Source: an uncultured Sphingomonadaceae bacterium
GTDB lineage: Bacteria; Pseudomonadota; Alphaproteobacteria; Sphingomonadales; Sphingomonadaceae
Direction: 5' to 3'
Assembly (NCBI GenBank): GCA_947499975.1
Contig: CANMQE010000001.1
Location: 310,001 to 374,000 of the forward strand
DNA: 64,000 nt
Part shown: piece by piece, positions 26,729-34,710 of the stretch
Position numbering within the stretch: position 1 is the first letter of the stretch
How the letters are laid out: every line of letters begins with the position of its first letter
Notes under the pieces: generated by a model
Told to the model about the DNA's origin: nothing
The model's database searches: none
The model's input: only the letters and a program-made list of their open reading frames with translations
Program-made: the position numbers and the translations under genes

Positions 26729-28242
26729 CTGCGCGGAACGCAGCGCCAGCTCGACGGATCGTTCGGATCGCCTTCGCCTTCGAAGCGGGCAACATTGGGC
26801 CAGGCACAGTGCGGGCGGACAAGATCGCCATCGGCTTTCGAGCCGATAAGCCGGTCGGGCGTGTCGCCGGTTTCCAGCCAGTCTTCCATCGCCGCCAGGT
26901 AATCGATCCGGTCCGCACCGGGTCCGCCAGCGCAATGGCCCATTCCCGGCACGAGGTAATAGCCGAACTGGTCAGCCGTCTCGGGGTTTTGCGCATTCAC
27001 CGCGCGGGCATAATCACTGGAGAGAACGGGGCTGGGGCCGGCATCATTCTCGCCATGCCACAGCATCAGCTTTCCGCCGCGCTGGAAGAACGGGGAGAGG
27101 TCAGGGTTCTTTGCCTCGTACATGTCGGCAAAATCGGAATTGCGGACGGTGAGATAATTCGCGTCGGTGAAATTCTCCCAATCGAGCTGCTGGGCGCCAA
27201 AGATCACCGGCTGCAATCCCATCAGTCCGCCGCCGCGCGTGGGGTCGGCATTCTGGCCGGAGCCGTCGGCCCGGTTGAAGAAGCCCCAGGAGGCTTCTCC
27301 GCCACGGCTCATCGGATGCATTGCCCAGCTGCCATCAGATGCGCGCTTTCCGTTATATAGGTTGGTAAGCGCATCGACCTGCTGCGGGCTGAGACACCCC
27401 TCGCTTTCGCCGGGAGAGCACTGCAGGGTGCGTGGCTGCCAACTGCAACTGCGCGGATCGTTTATCAGGCCGTCTTCCAGCCCGTCGTTAGCATCGCACG
27501 CCGCCAAGGCTGCGTTCTGCACCATCTGCAATTCGGGCGTGGTGAAGGATGCGCCGGGCTGAGCGAAGGTCTGGTTACGCAAAACAGCGCTGGTCTGCAC
27601 CTGCAAGGTGTAGACGGGCGCACCCACGATCACGGCATCGTAATCCGCCGGATAGCGTTGTGCTTCCATCAGGCCCATCCTGCCGCCGGTGGAGCAGCCA
27701 GAGTAGATGGCCGTGTCATGCTGGCGATCGTAGAAGCGTGCGGCCACCTCTTTACCTGCCTGCGTCATCGTATGGATGGCGCGGTGGCTGAAATCCTCGG
27801 CCTGCACGGGGTTCACGACCCAGTTGTTGCCCCACGGATCGGTACTGGTGTGGCCGCCGTTGGTCTGCATCGTGGCGTATCCCTTCAGCAAGCCGTCGCG
27901 CGCTGCATCCAATGTGACGTTGCCCAGCCAAGCGCCGCCACCAATGCCCAGCACATTTCCGTTCCATTCCTCCGGCAGGCGATAGACCACGCCGATGTTC
28001 GAACCGTCCACCGGCCGCAGCGTCGCCGTCACCTCGCAATAGGACGGCAATCCACCCGCAGCCGGAACCCAAATGGTGGACAGCGGCAATTCGCCGATTT
28101 CTTCGGTGGCGAGAAATTCGCACTGGTTGGCGGCCAGGGCTGCGCCGCGTGTACCATCGCTTTCGCCCATGTCGGCGCCCGTTTCGGCAGTGGTGCAGGC
28201 GGCAAGAAGGGCAAGGGTGCTGGCTGTGAAAAGAAGGCGCAT
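26725..28242 (-). CDS. Tannase/feruloyl esterase family lipoprotein
   Basis: The protein is 505 residues from ATG 28242, chosen for its lipoprotein signal (TLALLAAC, Cys16) and a GGAG 6 bases upstream; the frame is open further up. It has the family CS-D-HC arrangement: Cys183-Ser184 in GCSTGG, Asp400 in HGENDAG and His436-Cys437 in GMGHCAGG. The two cysteines probably form a disulfide beside the Ser-Asp-His triad. Such esterases cleave gallate, ferulate or related aromatic esters from plant material. It is convergent with the preceding gene. Confidence 0.9.
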   Translation of the reverse strand: MRLLFTASTLALLAACTTAETGADMGESDGTRGAALAANQCEFLATEEIGELPLSTIWVPAAGGLPSYCEVTATLRPVDGSNIGVVYRLPEEWNGNVLGIGGGAWLGNVTLDAARDGLLKGYATMQTNGGHTSTDPWGNNWVVNPVQAEDFSHRAIHTMTQAGKEVAARFYDRQHDTAIYSGCSTGGRMGLMEAQRYPADYDAVIVGAPVYTLQVQTSAVLRNQTFAQPGASFTTPELQMVQNAALAACDANDGLEDGLINDPRSCSWQPRTLQCSPGESEGCLSPQQVDALTNLYNGKRASDGSWAMHPMSRGGEASWGFFNRADGSGQNADPTRGGGLMGLQPVIFGAQQLDWENFTDANYLTVRNSDFADMYEAKNPDLSPFFQRGGKLMLWHGENDAGPSPVLSSDYARAVNAQNPETADQFGYYLVPGMGHCAGGPGADRIDYLAAMEDWLETGDTPDRLIGSKADGDLVRPHCAWPNVARFEGEGDPNDPSSWRCVPRS

Positions 28243-28448
28243 GGGTTTCTCCGATTGATCAGGCAAAGGCGCAGCGAATGCGTTTGCGGGATAGGTTGGG
28301 GAAAGCGATGCGGCGCAGCGCGCGCGCACAACAATGCCGACGCGACGGATTACGCATACAGGAACGGCGCGTTGCCATGGCCTCTCTCCCCTTTGTTATC
28401 GGGTATGGGATGCCATAGCGCACGCGCCGCGCCAAAGGTTTTGTTGAC

Positions 28449-29324
28449 TTAGTCCGCTGTTTTGTCTGCCGAGACCTGCTCGATACGCAGCGGCTCGGCG
28501 AAATAATTCGTCTGGATCGGGAAGGGAATGTCGATGCCCGCTGCATCGAGGCTTTTCTTGATCGCCTTGATCGCCTCGCTCTTGGTATGCCGCAGGTCGC
28601 GCGCGGCGGACTGGGCATACCATTGCACGAGGAAATCGATCGAACTTCCGCCAAATTCCTGAGCGTACACGATCACGGGGCGATCCTTCACCACCGCATC
28701 CACGGTTTGCATCGCTTCCTCGATCGCTTTCTGCGCAACTTCCAGATCGGTGTCGTAAGAAACGCCTACGACCACTTCGTTGCGGCGTACCGTGTCATCG
28801 GTCAGGATCTTCACGGCATTCTTGAACAGCATGGAATTGGGCATGATCGTCAGCTCGTTGGAGAGCTGGCGGACATAGGTTTCGCGCAGGGTAATCTTCT
28901 CGACCTTGCCCAGAACGCCCTCGACCTCGATCAGGTCACCGATGCGCATCTTTTCGCGCAGCATGATCAGCACGCCGGCCAGGAAGTTCTCGAAGATATC
29001 CTGGAATGCAAAGCCGATGGCGAGCGCGCCGATGCCCAGGCCTGCGATTAGCCCAGCGGGCGTAAATCCGGGTATGGCCACGATTAGCGCAAGGATAATG
29101 CCGGCAATCCAGACGGCCAGGCGCACCAGCGTTTCCACCAGCTGCCGCAAGTCTTCGCGCATGTTCGACTTGTTGGTCGCCTTGTTGACGATGCGCACGG
29201 CGACCTTTGCAATCAGCCATGTGAGGAAAAGAACGATCAGCGCAATCGCGAGGTTCGGCAGGATCGCGATAAAGCCTGTCCACATGGCCAGAACTTGGTC
29301 GCGCAAAATTTCAACGTAGTTCAA
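28449..29324 (-). CDS. Small-conductance mechanosensitive channel (MscS family)
   Basis: This 291-residue protein has three or four N-terminal membrane helices (about 17-40, 66-88 and 92-125). TM3 is AGLIAGLGIGALAIGFAFQD, the small-residue pore helix of MscS. A beta domain (GDLIEVEGVLGKVEKI) and an alpha/beta vestibule follow. It releases solutes under hypo-osmotic shock. The start is TTG 29324, with GAGGA about 6 bases upstream. The nearest ATG out of frame stops quickly, so the rare start is well supported. Confidence 0.92.
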   Translation of the reverse strand: MNYVEILRDQVLAMWTGFIAILPNLAIALIVLFLTWLIAKVAVRIVNKATNKSNMREDLRQLVETLVRLAVWIAGIILALIVAIPGFTPAGLIAGLGIGALAIGFAFQDIFENFLAGVLIMLREKMRIGDLIEVEGVLGKVEKITLRETYVRQLSNELTIMPNSMLFKNAVKILTDDTVRRNEVVVGVSYDTDLEVAQKAIEEAMQTVDAVVKDRPVIVYAQEFGGSSIDFLVQWYAQSAARDLRHTKSEAIKAIKKSLDAAGIDIPFPIQTNYFAEPLRIEQVSADKTAD

Positions 29325-29434
29325 GAAACATCCTCACTCTTGTCATCTTATGCCATTTTGCCAGTCTCTGACAGGTTTCGGCAGGTGTTCGGTTGCACTT
29401 GCGAAATACTGCCGCTTGGGCAAAAGGCGCAACC

Positions 29435-31063
29435 ATGTTCAGCACCGATCTCATAGAAGCCGCCCGTACATCGAAATCCTGGCCGTTCCAAGAGGCGCAG
29501 CGTCTTGCCAAGCGGTACAGGGGCGGCAAATCCGGTGGTGAGCCGGTTCTGTTCGAAACGGGTTACGGCCCCAGCGGCCTGCCGCATATCGGCACTTTCC
29601 AGGAAGTGCTGCGCACCACGCTGGTGCGCAAGGCCTATGAAATCGTGGCGGCGGCAGAAGACGGGACGCCAGCGCCAACGCGGCTGGTGGCCTTCAGCGA
29701 TGATATGGACGGACTGCGCAAGGTGCCCGACAACGTGCCCAACAAGGCGATGCTGGAAGAGAACCTGCACAAGCCGTTGAGCCGCATTCCCGACCCGTTC
29801 GACAAGTTCGAGAGCTTTGCCGCGCATAACAACGCCATGCTGCGCGAATTTCTCGACCGCTTCGGCTTCGAGTATGAATTTGTCGCCGCATCGGACAAGT
29901 ACAATTCCGGCGCGTTCGACGATGCCCTGCGCGGCGTTCTGCGCAACAACCAGGCCATTCTCGACATCATGCTGCCCACGTTGCGGGCGGAGCGTGCTGC
30001 TACCTATTCCCCGATCATGCCGATCTCGCCCACCACGGGACACGTCCTGCAGGTGCCGGTCGAGATCGTGGATGCCGACGAAGGCATCGTGCGCTTTACC
30101 GACACCGATGGATCGGTGGTGGAGCAGAGCGCGCTTGGCGGCATGGCCAAGCTGCAGTGGAAGGTGGATTTCGCCATGCGCTGGGTCGCCCTTGGCGTGG
30201 ATTACGAGATGTACGGCAAGGACCTGACCGATACCGGCGTGCAATCCGGCAAGATTGCCAGGGTGCTGGGCGGTCGCAAGCCTGAAGGCTTGATCTACGA
30301 GCTGTTCCTCGATGCCAATGGCGAGAAGATATCCAAGTCCAAGGGCAATGGCCTGACCATCGAGGAATGGCTGACCTACGGTTCGGAAGAGAGTCTCGGC
30401 TTCTACATCTTTCCCAATCCCAAGAGCGCGAAGCAATTGCACGCAGGCGTGATCCCGCGCGCGGTGGACGATTACTGGCAGTTTCGTGAGCGTATCCCGG
30501 AACAGGATGTCGAGAAGCAGCTGGGCAATCCTGTGTGGAACCTGCTGCGTGTGACCGACAGCAGCGGTGCGCAGCCTCCTGAAGGCGCGGGCGACAGCCT
30601 GCCTGTTACCTATGCCCTGCTGCTGAACCTTGTCGCCGTGCTGGGGGCAACGGCCACGCCTGAAAAGGTTTGGTCATACCTTGGCAATTACATGCACGAC
30701 ACCGATCCTGCAGATCATCCCGATCTCCATCGGCTGGTGGAGAAAGCGCTGGCCTACAACCGCGATTTCGTGGCGCCAACGCTGGTGAAGCGCACACCCG
30801 AAGCGAACGAGGCAGCCGCCTTGCGCGCGCTGGACGAGCGGCTGGCGCAGGTTTCGGAGGATACTCCGGCGGAAGATCTGCAAACCATCGTTTACGAGAT
30901 CGGCAAGGACGAGGCCTTCGGTTTCGACAGCTTGCGAGACTGGTTCCGCGCGCAGTACGAGACGCTGCTGGGTTCGGCGCAGGGGCCGCGCATGGGCAGC
31001 TTCATCGCGCTGTACGGCGTAGCGAACACGCGGGTGCTGATCGCCGAGGCACTGGCTCGCTGA
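29435..31063 (+). CDS. lysK: Lysyl-tRNA synthetase, class I
   Basis: This 542-residue class I LysRS is typical of alphaproteobacteria and archaea. It shows PSGLPHIGTFQEV (HIGH motif) and the KMSKS variant EKISKSKGNG. The start is ATG 29435 (MFSTDLIEAARTSKSWPF); 14 upstream codons in the same frame have no ribosome site and are left out. It attaches lysine to tRNA-Lys. It is convergent with the hydroxylase gene, with only 9 bases between. Confidence 0.95.
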   Translation: MFSTDLIEAARTSKSWPFQEAQRLAKRYRGGKSGGEPVLFETGYGPSGLPHIGTFQEVLRTTLVRKAYEIVAAAEDGTPAPTRLVAFSDDMDGLRKVPDNVPNKAMLEENLHKPLSRIPDPFDKFESFAAHNNAMLREFLDRFGFEYEFVAASDKYNSGAFDDALRGVLRNNQAILDIMLPTLRAERAATYSPIMPISPTTGHVLQVPVEIVDADEGIVRFTDTDGSVVEQSALGGMAKLQWKVDFAMRWVALGVDYEMYGKDLTDTGVQSGKIARVLGGRKPEGLIYELFLDANGEKISKSKGNGLTIEEWLTYGSEESLGFYIFPNPKSAKQLHAGVIPRAVDDYWQFRERIPEQDVEKQLGNPVWNLLRVTDSSGAQPPEGAGDSLPVTYALLLNLVAVLGATATPEKVWSYLGNYMHDTDPADHPDLHRLVEKALAYNRDFVAPTLVKRTPEANEAAALRALDERLAQVSEDTPAEDLQTIVYEIGKDEAFGFDSLRDWFRAQYETLLGSAQGPRMGSFIALYGVANTRVLIAEALAR

Positions 31064-31072
31064 CGGGCTGCG

Positions 31073-31756
31073 CTACCGCCACTTGCGGGTGCGATACCAT
31101 TTGGTGATGATGTATTTCGCGCCCGCCTGAACGGGGCGGCCCGCGTGCATCGTCTTGGTGTTGGTCACGCCGTTGGGGCTGGCATTGTTCCAGATCAGCA
31201 GCACGCCGGGCTTGGGCTCTATGGAGATGCCCAGATCGGTGAAATCCGTAGTGCCGCCTGCCTCGACCTCGTTGAGAAATGCCATGGTGGTGAAGCTGCG
31301 CTGCCCGCCGCGCCCCATCTCGAAATCCCAGTAGCTGGTGCCGGGATGGAACCAGTCGTGATGCGGCTGGAATTCCTGGCCCGGCATGTAGCGCTGGCCC
31401 TGGATCGTTTCACCGAATGTCGGATCCATGCCCAGCAGATCGTCGATACGGCGGCCGATCTTCTTCACGAAGGGATCGCACGGATCCACGTCACCCGAAT
31501 AGCTGGTGCGGTAACCTGATTCGTAACTGAGATCGAAGACCTTGCTGGGCTTTGCCGTCGCGTCGATCAGTTCCATCATCTTTGCGCATTCTGCAGGGGT
31601 CATGAAATCGCCCACGGCGAACAGTTCTGCATCCTCGGAAGGAACCTTGTAGACCGCCGGGTCCGCGGCCAGCCGCTCCCGCACCTGTTTTCCCAGTGTC
31701 TTCAATCGCGCCTGGTCCGCATTGGGCGGGATCTTGCTCTTGCTTTCGTTCATCAT
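31073..31756 (-). CDS. Prolyl 4-hydroxylase-like 2-oxoglutarate/Fe(II) oxygenase
   Basis: This 227-residue protein shows the iron-binding facial triad H132-x-D134 (in PHHDWF) and His204, plus Lys214 for 2-oxoglutarate (AKYIITKWY). The pattern YMPGQEFQPHHD and WNNASPNG... fits the P4Hc fold. The substrate of bacterial members varies and cannot be told here. Two ATGs lie in tandem (31756 and 31753); either may be used. It is convergent with lysK. Confidence 0.88.
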   Translation of the reverse strand: MMNESKSKIPPNADQARLKTLGKQVRERLAADPAVYKVPSEDAELFAVGDFMTPAECAKMMELIDATAKPSKVFDLSYESGYRTSYSGDVDPCDPFVKKIGRRIDDLLGMDPTFGETIQGQRYMPGQEFQPHHDWFHPGTSYWDFEMGRGGQRSFTTMAFLNEVEAGGTTDFTDLGISIEPKPGVLLIWNNASPNGVTNTKTMHAGRPVQAGAKYIITKWYRTRKWR

Positions 31757-31860
31757 GGTCCGACCGGTTTTTCCACTGCTTGGCACCAGAGGCAAGAGGA
31801 CTTTCGCCGAAGTTTACCCCGGAGGCTACAGGGGCGATCGCGGATGGCAGGCACACGAAA

Positions 31861-31886
31861 ACCCCCTGCCCGTGAAGGCAGGGGGT
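31861..31886 (-). terminator. Terminator after the RcnB-like gene
   Basis: Ten-base arms (31861-31870 with 31877-31886) close a 6-base loop. On the minus strand the stem is followed by a TTTT run. A second hairpin (31889-31896 with 31906-31913) precedes it. Both lie just downstream of the gene ending at 31926. Confidence 0.75.
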
Positions 31887-31925
31887 CCATTGCCGGCCAC
31901 TCGCTCCGGCAATGATCGCATCTTC

Positions 31926-32942
31926 TTACCAGAAGAAATCGTGGATCACGTCCACCACTTCGCCGGAGTAGATGTCCACCAGCACGACATCGTCGTAATA
32001 GCGAACCCAGCGGTAGGGGCCGTAGACCTCGGGCAGACGATACTGCCAGGGATCGTTGATCCAGTAGCGGTCTCCGAAGAACAGGCTGTTCAGCGTGAAA
32101 CCGATACTCAGGCGGCGGTAGCTGTAATCGCGATAGGGGGCGTAATAGCGGCCCAGGCGATACAGGCTCCGGTTGTTGGCGCGATAGCGGTTCCAGTTGT
32201 AGCGATTGTTCTGGCGCCACTGGTTCCTGTTCCACCGGCGATAGTCACGGCGTGCCTCGCGGCGCGCTTCCTGACGGTAATCGCGGCGAACATCCCTTCG
32301 ATAGTCACGGCGTGCCTCGCGACGCGCCTCGCGGCGGTAGTCACGGCGTGCATCCTGACGCGCCTCGCGGCGATATTCACGCTGGTCGCGATAGCGGCGC
32401 TGGTTGCGATCGCTGTAGCTGCGATTGCGGTTGCCGTCGGTGTAGGTACGGCTGCGCCTGTCGTTACGGATGTTCTCGGCCCGGCGTTCGCCGCGATTTT
32501 CGATCCGATCCGCCCGACGTTCCGAGCGGCGATCGATCTGCCGTGCTTCACGCCGGTCACCACTGCGACGGGCCTGCTGGGCCTGGCGATCGCCCCGACG
32601 CTCTACGCGTTCGGCGCGGCGTTCGCTACGTCGTTCGGTGCGACGTGCCTCACGCTGGGCATTGTCGCGGCGTTCGCGAGCCTGCGAGAGTTCGGACCGG
32701 CGCTGCGGACGTTCCACACGTTCACGCGGGGCGCGTTCGCGGGCTCTTGTACCGCGGTTGCCCCGGCGTTCCTGACGGGCCTGACGTTCGCCGCGGCGTT
32801 GTTGATCTGCAGCAGCGGAGGCGGCGGCGGCCTCGGTTGCGGCATTGGCAGATGCTGCGGCGGTTTCCGGTATCATCGGAATTGCCAGGGCGGCTGCCAG
32901 AGCGGCAAGGCCACAAGATTTCATAAGTTCTGCGAGTTGCAT
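31926..32942 (-). CDS. Arginine-rich RcnB-like exported protein
   Basis: This 338-residue protein has a signal peptide (about 1-30), then a very long Arg/Asp/Glu/Gln region (about 47-240). The Tyr- and Asn-rich C-terminal part (RYYAPYRDYSYRRLSIGFTL, then YGPYRWVRYYDDVVLVDIYSGEVVDVI) is the RcnB-type domain. RcnB in E. coli is a periplasmic protein linked to nickel/cobalt efflux; sphingomonads have many such genes of unknown role. ATG 32942 has GGGAG 9 bases upstream. The 200-residue charged arm is much longer than in E. coli RcnB. Confidence 0.8.
   Translation of the reverse strand: MQLAELMKSCGLAALAAALAIPMIPETAAASANAATEAAAASAAADQQRRGERQARQERRGNRGTRARERAPRERVERPQRRSELSQARERRDNAQREARRTERRSERRAERVERRGDRQAQQARRSGDRREARQIDRRSERRADRIENRGERRAENIRNDRRSRTYTDGNRNRSYSDRNQRRYRDQREYRREARQDARRDYRREARREARRDYRRDVRRDYRQEARREARRDYRRWNRNQWRQNNRYNWNRYRANNRSLYRLGRYYAPYRDYSYRRLSIGFTLNSLFFGDRYWINDPWQYRLPEVYGPYRWVRYYDDVVLVDIYSGEVVDVIHDFFW
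32240..32380 (-). repeat. Short tandem repeats in the Arg-rich coding region
   Basis: The motif ATAGTCACGGCGTGC-like recurs at 32240, 32300 and (changed by one or two bases) 32336, spaced 60 and 36 bases. It encodes repeated DYRREARREARR-type blocks (protein residues about 190-236). Copies likely arose by duplication within the gene. Confidence 0.75.
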
Positions 32943-33115
32943 TGCAACATCTCCCTAAGTGTTGACCAATGCCGCCCGAGTGCTGCGGCGGAGTAAGTCA
33001 TTCGATGTCACAAGTTGTATCATTTGGGCATGACCGGTAACTGAACCATCATGTAAGGCTTCTGTTCATGTTTCCACCTAGTTATATTAACGCGCCGCCG
33101 AGGAGGCTTTGAGCC

Positions 33116-33703
33116 ATCGAAACCTTTGAAAACATACGCGATGATATTGCCACCCGCCTGAACGAAGGCGCAACAAACCGCCGTTCTGCGCTGCATACGC
33201 CCGTTGTCGCCACGGCGGATGCGGATGCGCGCGTGATGGTGTTGCGCGGGTTCCAGCGGGAGAAATGGCGCCTGCGTTTCCATACCGATGCGCGTTCCCC
33301 CAAGTGCAAACTGATCGCCGGTGGCGCGCCGGTGGGCGTGTTGTTCTACGATCGCGAGACGAAGATGCAACTGCGCTGCCGTGGTCGTGGCCGGATCGAA
33401 ACCAGCTCGCCGCTGGTGGATGCCGCCTGGCAGGAAAGCGACAATTACGCGCGGCGCTGTTACCTGGGGGAGGGGCCGGGCGCGGTTTCGGACCATCCGA
33501 CCTCGGGACTTCCGGCCGAATTCGAAGGGGTGAAGCCCACCGACGAACAGCTTGCTCCTGCCCGACAGCACTTTGCCGTGCTGCTGGTGGAACTGGAGGA
33601 AGTGGACTGGTTCAACCTCGCGCATGACGGGCACAAACGCGCGATCATCGATCTTGCCAGTGGGGATCAATCCGGCGCGAAGGGACGCTGGGTTTCGCCC
33701 TGA
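33116..33703 (+). CDS. Pyridoxamine 5'-phosphate oxidase-like flavin protein, apparent ATC start
   Basis: The translation from 33116 reads ETFENIRDDIATRLNEGATN after the first residue, then HTPVVATADADARVMVLRGF, typical of short PNPOx-fold proteins that bind FMN or heme. It runs to about 195 residues. No ATG, GTG or TTG is in frame before Val38-Met39 (GTG 33233, ATG 33236). AGGAGG at 33101-33106 lies 9 bases before ATC 33116, which fits a start there; a TGA in frame at 33110-33112 blocks anything further upstream. If only GTG 33233 were used the protein would be 156 residues and lack the first beta strand. Specific function unknown. Confidence 0.72.
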   Translation: METFENIRDDIATRLNEGATNRRSALHTPVVATADADARVMVLRGFQREKWRLRFHTDARSPKCKLIAGGAPVGVLFYDRETKMQLRCRGRGRIETSSPLVDAAWQESDNYARRCYLGEGPGAVSDHPTSGLPAEFEGVKPTDEQLAPARQHFAVLLVELEEVDWFNLAHDGHKRAIIDLASGDQSGAKGRWVSP

Positions 33704-33823
33704 TACGCCGCGCGCATCGCAGGCTAATGTGGAACACATGGAACACAGTCCAGAGCCGGAAAACCTGCTGGCCTCTATGTGCGGCTTTTCGTGAGTTTTT
33801 CGACTGGTTTCACCGGGCGTCAT

Positions 33824-33842
33824 GCGCAGCGTTTTGCTGCGC
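33824..33842. terminator. Hairpin between convergent genes
   Basis: A 7-base perfect stem GCGCAGC/GCTGCGC with a GTTTT loop lies between the PNPOx gene and the convergent membrane-protein gene. There is no strong T-run, so efficiency is uncertain. Confidence 0.4.
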
Positions 33843-33862
33843 CTGAATGCAGGTAGGAAACC

Positions 33863-34372
33863 CTACACCTTATCCCCGGGCGTGATCGTGGCGATGATGC
33901 TGCGCAGGGTGCGGTAAAGCACGGTGACGGTGGCGGCAATCAGGCCCACCATCGCCACGCAGGATGCAAACAGCACGTTGTAGAGATTGTCGAACCACGC
34001 CGCGGGCATCTGCTCGAACTCGCCCACCGGCAGGGTGAAGGCGAGCAGGACGATCAGCCCGAACATCAGCGACACAGTGGCAAGCCGCGCGATCAGTTCG
34101 ACCCCACGATAGGTCTGGTCATCGAAGTTGCTGTCCATCCGGCGCATCATGCCGATCATCGTCAGCATCAGGGCCAGTGTGGTGGCAGCGGCCGTGACGA
34201 TGGCGGAGCCGAGATAGAGGCCTGCGCGGCTGAGCGCCTCGATCAGCAAGGTCGCCTCGGCCGTGGAATAGATCGTGCCGATGGCCTGCCGTGCGGCATA
34301 GCCGATCAGGCAGATAATGATGAATGTGCCCGCGGCCCAGGCGTGGTTACGATACGAGGTTTTGCTCTGCAT
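33863..34372 (-). CDS. Four-helix membrane protein of unknown function
   Basis: This 169-residue protein starts MQSKTSYRNHAWAAGTF at ATG 34372. Four membrane helices are visible: about 12-30, 50-76, 91-115 and 125-155. There are no charged catalytic motifs. I do not assign a family. It is in line with the acylphosphatase gene, 62 bases downstream of it. Confidence 0.68.
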   Translation of the reverse strand: MQSKTSYRNHAWAAGTFIIICLIGYAARQAIGTIYSTAEATLLIEALSRAGLYLGSAIVTAAATTLALMLTMIGMMRRMDSNFDDQTYRGVELIARLATVSLMFGLIVLLAFTLPVGEFEQMPAAWFDNLYNVLFASCVAMVGLIAATVTVLYRTLRSIIATITPGDKV

Positions 34373-34434
34373 GGCCCTGCAACGGGGAAGGTACGCGCCG
34401 TTTCCGGTAACAACTTTTATCAAGCTCGCGGATT

Positions 34435-34698
34435 TCAGCGGCGCTCGAACGTATCGAAACCTTGCGGCGCGGCATCGCTCTGCAAGATCCGGTCCACCCG
34501 CGCGGCAGGCGGGCCGTCATGCAGTTTTGCCGTCATGCTCTCGATCGCGGCAGCGTCGCCTTCCAGATGCGCCTCCACCGTGCCATCGGGCAGGTTGCGC
34601 ACCCAACCCGTCACGCCAAGCCGGCGCGCGGTGCGCACCGTCCAGTCGCGGAAGAACACGTCCTGCACGCGGCCGTGGATGATGAGGTGGGTGGGCAT
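34435..34698 (-). CDS. acyP: Acylphosphatase
   Basis: This 87-residue protein has the acylphosphatase fold signature GRVQDVFFR and the later GWVRNLPDGTVE. The expected phosphate-binding Arg17 and catalytic Asn35 are present. The usual GRVQGVxFR loop has Gly13 replaced by Asp, which might alter the phosphate-binding loop. Acylphosphatases cleave carboxyl-phosphate bonds such as in acetyl phosphate. It is preceded by the AT-rich AbiTii gene by only 12 bases, which may mark an insertion border. Confidence 0.88.
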   Translation of the reverse strand: MPTHLIIHGRVQDVFFRDWTVRTARRLGVTGWVRNLPDGTVEAHLEGDAAAIESMTAKLHDGPPAARVDRILQSDAAPQGFDTFERR

Positions 34699-34710
34699 CA
34701 GCTATCGATG

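Noticed and set aside
31722..32996. A 424-residue open frame on the plus strand across the RcnB-like gene
   Set aside because: It is a composition artefact: Arg-rich codons read backwards give Ala/Val/Pro-rich frames. The minus-strand protein has a signal peptide, ribosome site and terminator.
33741..33760. GGAACACA direct repeat, considered as an SOS box
   Set aside because: The spacing between GAAC units is 5 bases, not the 7 of the alphaproteobacterial LexA box, and it does not precede a gene start.
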